Shown piece after piece: positions 57,112 through 64,000 of a DNA stretch of 64,000 nucleotides. The DNA lies in the NCBI GenBank assembly GCA_024123955.1, contig CP099652.1, forward strand, positions 310,001 to 374,000. The letters are read 5' to 3'. Within the stretch, counting starts at the first letter, position 1, and the number at the start of each line of letters is the position of its first letter. The stretch comes from Oxalobacteraceae bacterium OTU3CINTB1. Its GTDB lineage: Bacteria; Pseudomonadota; Gammaproteobacteria; Burkholderiales; Burkholderiaceae_D. The notes under the pieces are model-generated. The model saw only the letters and a program-made list of their open reading frames with translations, had not been told where the DNA came from and ran no database searches. Made by a program: the position numbers and the translations under genes.

Positions 57112-58588
57112 CAAGGCGCCGCTGCTGCGGCGGCCGGCGCGTCAGCTGTCGCGCCTGCACCGCTGGCTGGGCACCGGCTTTTGCCTGCTGTTCGCGCTGT
57201 GGTTCGGTACCGGCTTCGTCATGATGTATCTGCCGTTTCCCTCGCTCGGCGAAGGCGAGCGCGTGGCCGCGTCCGCGCCGGTGGCGCTGGCCGCCGTGGA
57301 CATCGCGCCGGCAAAGGCGGCGCAGGGCCTGCCGGGTTTGTCGGTATTGCGCCTGCGCCTGGTGGACGTGCTGGGGCGGCCGCGCTATCTGGCCACCCTG
57401 GACGACGGCCGCGTGCTCGCTATCGCCGCCGACGATGGCGCCACACCGCGACCGCTGAGTGCCGCAGAGGCAAAACTGCTGGCCGAGCGCTTCGCCGGTC
57501 ATCCCGCGCAGGCGGTCGGCGGCCCGTTCGCTTACGACCAGTGGGTCGTGCACCATCGCTTCGACGCCGCCCGGCCGTTCTACAAAATCGCACTGGGCGA
57601 CACCGCCGGCACCGAGCTGTACGTTTCGGCGGGCCTGGGACAAGTGCTGCAACGGACCACGCGCTTCGAGCGCGGCTGGAACTGGGTCGGCGCCGTGGTG
57701 CACTGGATGTATCCGACGGTGCTGCGCAAGAACTCCTGGGCGTGGGATCAAACGGTGTGGTGGCTGGCGCTGGGCGGCATCGTCGTGGCCGCCGCCGGCT
57801 ACGGCGTCGGCGTCGTGCGCCTGCTCAACCAGCGGCGCGCGGGCCGGCCCGGCATCTCGGCCTTTCGCGGCTGGCTGCGCTGGCATCATGTGCTCGGCCT
57901 GACCGGCGGCCTGTTCGCGCTGACGTGGGTGTTCAGCGGCTGGCTGTCGATGGATCACGGACGCCTGTTTTCGCTCGACCAGGCCAATGCCGGCCACGCG
58001 GCGCGGTTTCGCGGCGCCCCTCTGGCCCCGGCGATGGCGGATTTGACGCCGGAGACGCTGCGTACGATGGGCACGGCGCGCGAGATCGAGTTCCTGGCCG
58101 TCGGCGGGAAGCCCTTTGTCGTGCAACGCGGCGCGCCCGATGCCGCCTACCGCCTGATTCCGCTTGCAGGCGGCAAGCCACAGACGCCGTTGGCACAGCT
58201 GCCGGACGCGCTGCTGATGCAGGCGGTGGCGGCGGCATGGGCGCCGACGCCGGTGCGGGATATCGCCGCCATCGGCGCCGACGACGCCTACGGCCACACC
58301 CGCTCCGACGCGCTGCCCGCCAGCGCGCGGCGCGTGCGCCTGGACGACGCCGGGTCGACCTGGGTGCATGTCGACGCCCGCTCCGGCCAGATCATTTCGC
58401 AGATGGACGACAGCCGGCGGCTCTACCGCTGGCTGTTCAACGGCTTGCACAGCTTCGACTTTCCCTTCCTGCGCGGCAGCGGGCCGCTGCGGCAGGCGCT
58501 GATGCTGGCCGCGCTGGCGGCCGGTCTGGCACTGAGCGTGAGCGCGCTGGTACTGGCGGCGCGGCGGCTCGCCAGATCGCGTCGATGA
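57083..58588 (+). CDS. PepSY-domain membrane protein, 501 aa
   Basis: Inner-membrane protein of the PepSY-TM type often coded after siderophore receptors, some of which reduce ferric chelates in the periplasm. Four helices: about 24-48 (WLGTGFCLLFALWFGTGFVMMYL), 225-250, 280-300 (HHVLGLTGGLFALTWVFSGWLS) and 475-495. His residues at helix ends (HRWLG, HWMYP, WHHVLG, HSFDFP) could bind haem. It overlaps the receptor by 29 bases, indicating coupled expression. The frame begins at ATG 57083 (MRSVLSATSSKAPLL); a later start is possible. Confidence 0.85.
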   Translation: MRSVLSATSSKAPLLRRPARQLSRLHRWLGTGFCLLFALWFGTGFVMMYLPFPSLGEGERVAASAPVALAAVDIAPAKAAQGLPGLSVLRLRLVDVLGRPRYLATLDDGRVLAIAADDGATPRPLSAAEAKLLAERFAGHPAQAVGGPFAYDQWVVHHRFDAARPFYKIALGDTAGTELYVSAGLGQVLQRTTRFERGWNWVGAVVHWMYPTVLRKNSWAWDQTVWWLALGGIVVAAAGYGVGVVRLLNQRRAGRPGISAFRGWLRWHHVLGLTGGLFALTWVFSGWLSMDHGRLFSLDQANAGHAARFRGAPLAPAMADLTPETLRTMGTAREIEFLAVGGKPFVVQRGAPDAAYRLIPLAGGKPQTPLAQLPDALLMQAVAAAWAPTPVRDIAAIGADDAYGHTRSDALPASARRVRLDDAGSTWVHVDARSGQIISQMDDSRRLYRWLFNGLHSFDFPFLRGSGPLRQALMLAALAAGLALSVSALVLAARRLARSRR

Positions 58589-58642
58589 GAATTTATTGGT
58601 GCTGACCATGGACGGCCCGCACGCCGCACTGCACGCGGCCGT

Positions 58643-61543
58643 CTAGGCCGGCAGGACCCTCGCCAGCGTCGGCAGGCGCCGGTCCTGGGTGGGCAGGCGC
58701 CGGTCCTGCGCCAGCAGTTGCTGGAACGCTTCGCTGCCGAGCGGACGGCTGTAGTGATAACCCTGCATCATGTCGCAGCCCTCGTCGCGCAGGAAATCGA
58801 GTTGCGCCGTGTTTTCGACGCCCTCGGCGATCACCTCCAGCCGCAGGCTGTGCGCCAGCGTGACGATGGCGCGCACGATGGCCTCGTCGTCGGCGTCGAT
58901 GCTCAATTCGCGCACGAAGGACTGGTCGATCTTGAGCACGTCGATCGGGAAGCGCCGCAGATACGACAGGCTCGAATACCCGGTGCCGAAATCGTCGATC
59001 GAGATCTGCACGCCGAGCGCCTTCAAATTGCGCAGCACCTCGATCGCGTACTCGACGTCGTGCATGACCGTGCCCTCGGTCAGCTCCAGCTCCAGCAATG
59101 ACGGGATCATGCCGGTCTCCTGCAGCAGGTCGGCGATCGATTGCACCATGGTCTTCTGCGTGAACTGGCGCGGCGACAGGTTGACCGCCACCCTCAGCCC
59201 GGTCCAGCCGGCCTTGTGCCACGCCATCGTCTGCAGGCAGGCGGTGCGCAGCACCCAGGCGCCGATCGGCACGATCAATCCCATGTCCTCGGCCAGGCCG
59301 ATGAAGCGGGCCGGCGCGATCATGCCCTGGGTCGGATGGTTCCAGCGCAGCAGCGCCTCCATGCCGATGATCTTGCCGCTCTTTAAACAAAGCTGCGGCT
59401 GGTAGTGCAGCACGAACTCGTCGCGTTCGAGCGCGCGCCGCAGGTCGGTTTCGATCTTGAGCCGGTCCAGGGTACGCTCGTTCATCTCCGCCGTGTAGAA
59501 CTGGAAGCCATTGCGCCCCAGTTCCTTGGCGCGGTACATCGCGATGTCGGCGAAGCGGGACAGGGCGTCGGCGCTGTCGGCGTCGGTCGGATAGGTGGCC
59601 ACGCCGACGCTGCACGTGACGAAGAACTCGTGCCCCTCGATCATGATGGGCTGGCCGACCGCTTCCATGATGCGCGTGAGGACGGCGACGCCGGTGCCGT
59701 CCTCGGGATTTTCGGGCAGCACCAGCATGAATTCGTCGCCGCCGACGCGCGCCACCGTGTCGGTTTCGCGCACGCAGGCCGACAGCCGCTCGGCCACGAT
59801 CTTCAGCAACGTGTCGCCGGCCTCGTGGCCCAAGGTGTCGTTGACGAACTTGAAGCGGTCCAGGTCGAGGAAGGCAACCCAGAACGCGCCGCTTCTGCGG
59901 CGGGCGCCGGCGATGGCGTCGTTCAGGCGGTCGCGCAGCAAATTGCGGTTGGCCAGTCCGGTCAGGCTGTCGTGGGTGGCCTGGTATTCGATCTCGGCCT
60001 CGTAACCCATCGCCGCCGAGATGTCGTACTGGGCGACGACGAAGTGGCTGACGGCGCCATGCTGGTCCTGCACCGGCGCGACGAACAAATCGCTCCAGTA
60101 GCCGCTGCCGTCCTTGCGATGGTTGCGCACCAGCGCGTGGCCCTCGGTTTGCTCGCGCAGCGCGGTCTGGATCTGCTCGATGTTGCCCTGGTATTGGCCG
60201 CCGCCGTGCAGGCAATCGAGCCGCTGGCCCAGCACCTCGTGCGCGCTGAAGCCGGTGAGGCGTTCGAACGCCGGATTGACGTATTCGATCGGATGCTCCG
60301 GCGCCTGCGCGCCGCACAGGATGATGGCGTTGGCCGACACCTCGATCACCCGCTCGCGCAGGCGCAAGCCTTGCTCGGTCTGCACGCGCTGGGCCAGGTC
60401 CTCGGCCAGCCGCAGGTTGGCGAACTCCAGTGTGGAGGTGCGCTCGCGCGTGGCCCGCTCGACCATGGCCAGGCGCGTCACCAGCGCGTAGATATACGCG
60501 GTCGCCAGCAGGCTCGACAGCAGCCCGCCCAGCAGCGCGTACAGCGAGCCGTTGTGGCCGTCGGCGAAGAAGGTGCCGGTCTGGCTCACCTCCACCCGCA
60601 AGGTCTGGCCGGCCAGCGCGAACGACGACACCACCGGCGCCGGGCGGTCGTAGAACAGCCATGACGACAGCCAGTGCGGGCCGTTGGGCGACGCCGCCAG
60701 CGCGCCGCCGACGTCGCCGTGGCTGGCGATCAGCCGCGACGGGATCCCAGGGGAGGCGGAGAACAGGCGGATGCCGATGCCGTCGAGCGCCGGGAAGCCG
60801 CGCGACTCCAGCACCGGGTCGAACAGGCGGTCGACGCGCAGCTCGGCGACCAGCTCGCCGACCACCGCGCGCTGGCGCTCGGCGGCGGTATCGAGCGGGG
60901 CGCCGCGCCAGAACACCGGCGCCAGCACGCGGAAGCCCTCGAAGCGGCCGTTGGCGAACAGCAGCGGCAGCACGGCGGTGCCGGCGCTGCCGCCGCGCTG
61001 GCGCGACACCTGACGGGCGTCGGCCAGCTCGGCCATCGGCGCGGTGTCCAGTCCCACGTGATCTTCGTTGCCGAACAGCGGCTCCAGGTAGTCGACCAGC
61101 AGGTAGCTGTCGCGGATGCCGGCGCGGCGCACGCGGCCGTCGACCAGTTCGGTCAGCGTGAAGCCGGGGAAGCGTTCGCGCATGGCGGCCTCGTAGGCGG
61201 CGCGCTCGCGGTGCTGGATCAGGCGCTGGAAGCCAAGCGCCTGGATTTGCGGCGAGTGCTCGCGCAGCGGCAGGCTCAATTGGTGGAATTGCTCGCGGGT
61301 GAGCAGGCCGAACGTGGCGTACAGTTGCCGCAGCGCGTCGATCTGGTCGACCGCGTCGCGCACGCCGCCGGACACGGCGTTGATGCGCAGCTTGGCGTTT
61401 TGCTCGAATTGCACGGTTTGCCGGGCGGCCTCGACCCGGCGCACGCTGACGAACAGCAGCGAGGTCAAGGTCAGGCCGACGGCCAGGGTGATCAGGGCGG
61501 ACAGCGACACGGATATGCGGACGCGTGTGATGAGCTTTTGCAT
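58643..61543 (-). CDS. CHASE-like/PAS/GGDEF/EAL c-di-GMP protein, 966 aa
   Basis: A membrane sensor with both c-di-GMP domains. Helix 1 (13-34), a periplasmic CHASE-like domain (about 40-325: QIDALRQLYATFG, IQALGFQRLIQHRERAAYEA), helix 2 (about 330-355), coiled linker, PAS (about 395-520), GGDEF with GGDEF at 601-605, EAL with EAL at 729-731 and DDFGTGYSSLSYL. Both catalytic motifs are intact. The C-terminus has a short duplication (QDRRLPT twice). Start follows GAGGAG. It is convergent with the PepSY gene, with a 54-base gap. Confidence 0.93.
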   Translation of the reverse strand: MQKLITRVRISVSLSALITLAVGLTLTSLLFVSVRRVEAARQTVQFEQNAKLRINAVSGGVRDAVDQIDALRQLYATFGLLTREQFHQLSLPLREHSPQIQALGFQRLIQHRERAAYEAAMRERFPGFTLTELVDGRVRRAGIRDSYLLVDYLEPLFGNEDHVGLDTAPMAELADARQVSRQRGGSAGTAVLPLLFANGRFEGFRVLAPVFWRGAPLDTAAERQRAVVGELVAELRVDRLFDPVLESRGFPALDGIGIRLFSASPGIPSRLIASHGDVGGALAASPNGPHWLSSWLFYDRPAPVVSSFALAGQTLRVEVSQTGTFFADGHNGSLYALLGGLLSSLLATAYIYALVTRLAMVERATRERTSTLEFANLRLAEDLAQRVQTEQGLRLRERVIEVSANAIILCGAQAPEHPIEYVNPAFERLTGFSAHEVLGQRLDCLHGGGQYQGNIEQIQTALREQTEGHALVRNHRKDGSGYWSDLFVAPVQDQHGAVSHFVVAQYDISAAMGYEAEIEYQATHDSLTGLANRNLLRDRLNDAIAGARRRSGAFWVAFLDLDRFKFVNDTLGHEAGDTLLKIVAERLSACVRETDTVARVGGDEFMLVLPENPEDGTGVAVLTRIMEAVGQPIMIEGHEFFVTCSVGVATYPTDADSADALSRFADIAMYRAKELGRNGFQFYTAEMNERTLDRLKIETDLRRALERDEFVLHYQPQLCLKSGKIIGMEALLRWNHPTQGMIAPARFIGLAEDMGLIVPIGAWVLRTACLQTMAWHKAGWTGLRVAVNLSPRQFTQKTMVQSIADLLQETGMIPSLLELELTEGTVMHDVEYAIEVLRNLKALGVQISIDDFGTGYSSLSYLRRFPIDVLKIDQSFVRELSIDADDEAIVRAIVTLAHSLRLEVIAEGVENTAQLDFLRDEGCDMMQGYHYSRPLGSEAFQQLLAQDRRLPTQDRRLPTLARVLPA

Positions 61544-61785
61544 TGCAACTCCTCGAGACGGCTCACCGGGTTCAGCGGATCTGGCCGGCGGGGGGATTGC
61601 AGCGACCCCAAATGCAGTGTTGTTTATTACCGTGCGGAAATCCGTGCGGTAGCGTACATAGGCTGCGGCGACCGATGGCGCAGGCTGTGGCCGGGCGGCC
61701 TGAGCGGTGATCTATACTCTTGGTTTTCCGGGGGAGGACCGCCCTCGCCGAGACAGTTAGCGACAACCGTAAAGCGCCTTCCGCA

Positions 61786-63075
61786 ATGATCAACATCTCC
61801 GGTAACGACACCCCCGCCCGCATCCGCCGCAGCCAAACCTTGTCGCTGGTGCTGTTGGTGGTGTGCGGCGTCATCAACTACCTCGACCGCGCCACCCTGG
61901 CCGTGGCCAACGAATACATTCGCGCCGACCTCGGCCTCTCGCTCGGCCAGATGGGCTTGCTGCTGTCGGCGTTCTCGTGGAGCTACGCGCTGTGCCAGCT
62001 GCCGGTGGGCGCGCTGGTCGACAAGATCGGGCCGCGCTGGCTGCTCGGCATCGGCCTGGTGGTGTGGTCGCTGGCGCAGGCCGCCGGCGGGCTGGCCTCG
62101 ACCTTCGGCTGGTTCGTGATTGCCCGCATCGCGCTGGGCATCGGCGAGGCGCCGCAGTTCCCGGCGGCGGCGCGGGTGGTGAGCAACTGGTTCCCGGCAC
62201 GCTCGCGCGGCACGCCGACCGGCGTCTACAACTCAGCCTCGCCGCTGGGCGTCGCGCTCGCGCCGCTGTTGCTCGCGCCGCTGATCGCGGCCACCAGCTG
62301 GCACTGGGCTTTCTTTGTCACCGGCGCCATGGGCCTGGCGGCGGCGGTGGTCTGGGTAGCGCTGTACCGCGATCCGGTGCCGGCGCAGCTGAACGCCGAC
62401 GAGCGCACCTATCTGGAGGACGGCGTCACAGGAGAAGCGGTCACCAAGACCAGCTTCGCCGCCTGGTGCGCACTGTTCCGCCACCGGACGACGTGGGGCA
62501 TGATGTTCGGCTTCTTCGGCTCGGTGTACCTGAACTGGGTGTACCTGACCTGGCTGCCGGGCTACCTGCGCACCGAGCGGCATATGGACCTGGCGGGCGC
62601 CGGGCTGGCGTCGTCGATTCCGTTCATCTGCGGCTTCGCCGGCGCGTTGATCGCCGGCTGGGCCTCCGACAAGGTCGCCAGCAGGGCCAAGTCCCAGATG
62701 TCCGGGCGCCGCAACGCGGTGGTGGTCGCCACCTTGGGCATGGTGGTGTTCACCGTGCCGGCCGCGCTGGTCGACAGCAACGCCTTAGCCGTCGCCTGCA
62801 TCTCGATGGTCATCTTCCTGGCCAACGCCTCGTCGGCGTCCGCCTGGTCGCTTGCCACCGTGGCGGCGCCGCCCAGCCGCATCGCCTCGCTCGGCGCGCT
62901 GCAGAACTTCGGCGGCTTCCTCGGCGGCGCGCTGGCGCCCATCCTGACCGGCTACATTGCGCAGACCTGGTCCTTCGTTCCGGCGCTGCTGACCGGCGCC
63001 GGCATCGCCTTTGTCGGGGCCATGTCGTATCTCTTTTTGGTGGTGCGGCCGATCCCCGAGGACGACAAAGGCTAA
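61786..63075 (+). CDS. MFS transporter, anion:cation symporter (hexuronate/glucarate-like) family, 429 aa
   Basis: Twelve-helix major-facilitator protein. NYLDRATLAVA in helix 1, ALVDKIGPRWLLGIG (the loop 2-3 motif) and IALGIGEAPQFPAAARVVSNWFP are those of the ACS family that takes up sugar acids such as hexuronates, glucarate or galactonate. The first ATG of the frame is 61786; a TTG lies at 61720. Ribosome site weak. Possible -10 TATACT at 61713-61718. No catabolic gene is adjacent, so the substrate stays open. Confidence 0.88.
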   Translation: MINISGNDTPARIRRSQTLSLVLLVVCGVINYLDRATLAVANEYIRADLGLSLGQMGLLLSAFSWSYALCQLPVGALVDKIGPRWLLGIGLVVWSLAQAAGGLASTFGWFVIARIALGIGEAPQFPAAARVVSNWFPARSRGTPTGVYNSASPLGVALAPLLLAPLIAATSWHWAFFVTGAMGLAAAVVWVALYRDPVPAQLNADERTYLEDGVTGEAVTKTSFAAWCALFRHRTTWGMMFGFFGSVYLNWVYLTWLPGYLRTERHMDLAGAGLASSIPFICGFAGALIAGWASDKVASRAKSQMSGRRNAVVVATLGMVVFTVPAALVDSNALAVACISMVIFLANASSASAWSLATVAAPPSRIASLGALQNFGGFLGGALAPILTGYIAQTWSFVPALLTGAGIAFVGAMSYLFLVVRPIPEDDKG

Positions 63076-63084
63076 AAACGCCGC

Positions 63085-63133
63085 TTGCGCAGAACAATAC
63101 GATACATTTACAATCCATATACACTTCGTATAT
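63085..63133 (+). promoter_or_regulatory. Promoter and inverted repeat before the ParD-like gene
   Basis: TTGCGC (63085-63090), 18-base spacer, TACAAT (63109-63114), then ATATAC-N5-GTATAT (63117-63133) across the expected start. The palindrome is well placed for autorepression by the ribbon-helix-helix-like product of the next gene. Confidence 0.6.
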
Positions 63134-63143
63134 AGGACTACTT

Positions 63144-63365
63144 ATGGGCATCGTAAACATCGACGACAATCTGCACGACCAGATCCGCAAGGCCAGCGGC
63201 GTGGGCTGCCGCTCGATCAACGCGCAGGCGGCGTTCTGGATCAAGATCGGCATGTTGTGCGAAATGAATCCTACGCTCAGTTTCAACGAGATCGTCGCCG
63301 GGGAGTTGCGGGCGGCGGGCGTCGGGGTCGATGTCGATACCCAGTTCCGGAGCGCGCTCGGATGA
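63144..63365 (+). CDS. ParD-like antitoxin-type protein, 73 aa
   Basis: A short protein (MGIVNIDDNLHDQIRKASGV, SINAQAAFWIKIG) of the ParD-like family: an N-terminal beta strand plus two helices, as in ribbon-helix-helix DNA binders. Its stop overlaps the start of a methionine aminopeptidase by ATGA, where a ParE toxin would be expected in a classical pair. That ParD-like/MetAP pairing occurs elsewhere in proteobacteria. It probably represses the operon through the inverted repeat at 63117-63133. Confidence 0.8.
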   Translation: MGIVNIDDNLHDQIRKASGVGCRSINAQAAFWIKIGMLCEMNPTLSFNEIVAGELRAAGVGVDVDTQFRSALG

Positions 63366-64000
63366 CCAAGCGACCGGAAGAAATCGCGCTGATGGCGGAA
63401 TCGGGCAAGCTGCTGGCCAGCGTGTTCGGCCACCTGGACCAGTTCAGCCTGATCGGCATGTCCACCATGCAGGTCAACGACATGGTCGACAGCTTCATCG
63501 TCAATGAACTGCGCGCCCGTCCGGCCAGCAAGGGGCAGTACGGGTTCGCCTACTCGCTCAACTCGTCGCGCAACAATGTGGTGTGCCACGGCGTGCCGTC
63601 CACCACCGATATCCTGCGCGACGGCGATATCGTCAATTTCGACATCACGTTGGAAAAGAACGGCTTCATCGCCGATTCGAGCAAAACCTATCTCGTCGGC
63701 GAAGTCTCGCCGCTGGCCAAGCGGCTGGTGGAAGTGACCTATGAGGCGATGTGGAAGGGTATCAAGGCGGTGCGACCGGGCGCCAGGCTGGGCGACGTCG
63801 GCCATGCCATTGAACGCCACGCGCGGCGCAACGGCTACACGGTCGTCCGGGAATATTGCGGGCACGGCATCGGCCGCGAGATGCACGAAGCGCCGCAGGT
63901 GCTGCACTGGGGGAAGCCGAAGACGGGACGGGTGCTACAGGAAGGCATGGTCTTCACCATCGAGCCGATGCTCAACGAGGGCCGCCGCACCGTGCACACC
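63362..64000 (+). CDS. map: Type I methionine aminopeptidase (partial, 3' end outside window)
   Basis: Removes N-terminal Met from nascent proteins. The 213 codons present contain CHGVPS, metal ligands in VNFDITLEKNGFIADSSKTY (two Asp), GHGIGREMHEAP (His) and FTIEPML (Glu). Only the final stretch with the last Glu ligand is missing. Probably a second, stand-alone MetAP rather than the housekeeping copy near rpsB, since its partner is a ParD-like gene. The start overlaps that gene. Confidence 0.93.
   Translation, partial: MTKRPEEIALMAESGKLLASVFGHLDQFSLIGMSTMQVNDMVDSFIVNELRARPASKGQYGFAYSLNSSRNNVVCHGVPSTTDILRDGDIVNFDITLEKNGFIADSSKTYLVGEVSPLAKRLVEVTYEAMWKGIKAVRPGARLGDVGHAIERHARRNGYTVVREYCGHGIGREMHEAPQVLHWGKPKTGRVLQEGMVFTIEPMLNEGRRTVHT

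Overview
The window reads as a chromosomal segment of a GC-rich betaproteobacterium, most likely Oxalobacteraceae (Massilia / Duganella / Janthinobacterium type). Pointers are the strongly G/C-ending codons, a ccoNOQP-G-H cluster next to an Fnr-type regulator, a lipA-lipB-ybeD order, a PEP-CTERM protein, a Fiu/PiuC iron pair and several c-di-GMP enzymes and chemoreceptors. The family assignment is inference from content, not from a marker gene. I saw no tRNA, rRNA, CRISPR array or intact transposase.

Layout. 1-3257: tail of a membrane protein, an asparagine synthetase and a GT4-like glycosyltransferase (a surface-polysaccharide type pair). 3404-9839: a visibly lower-GC island with an Hcp / murein peptidase / candidate immunity trio of a type VI secretion system, a type III restriction-modification pair (mod, res) and a small basic protein. 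Next to its right end lies the broken 3' end of a second glycosyltransferase similar to the one at the left edge. 10038-13177: lipoate synthesis (lipA, lipB, ybeD) interrupted by a divergent LysR gene whose upstream region carries three DnaA-box matches. 13266-21044: a PspA-like/DUF2491 operon, a CII-like regulator, a FecR/DUF6600 protein, a LysE exporter, and YedI- and YiaA-like membrane proteins. 21123-23246: a PAS-PAS-GGDEF-EAL protein.

23270-36113 is a coherent low-oxygen module. A near-perfect FNR promoter drives an Aer-type aerotaxis receptor, hemN, a UreH-like membrane protein, ccoI and ccoS. A second FNR promoter with tandem sites drives ccoNOQP, followed by ccoG and ccoH. The Fnr protein itself is encoded convergently at the end, separated from ccoH by a dense repeat element. 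Together these sense oxygen, steer swimming, make haem anaerobically, load copper and build the cbb3 oxidase.

36268-64000: an alpha/beta hydrolase under a promoter with a clear operator palindrome; a large hybrid histidine kinase; Fur-boxed fiu plus piuC; a glycine-rich PEP-CTERM protein; a chemoreceptor; a GST; a second Fur-boxed TonB receptor; a YCII protein; a GGDEF cyclase; a possible metal-uptake group (NiCoT permease, TonB receptor, PepSY protein); a CHASE-like/PAS/GGDEF/EAL protein; an MFS transporter; and a ParD-like gene overlapping a type I methionine aminopeptidase that runs off the end. Palindromic repeats sit at 16345-16442, 35171-35350 and 48993-49082.
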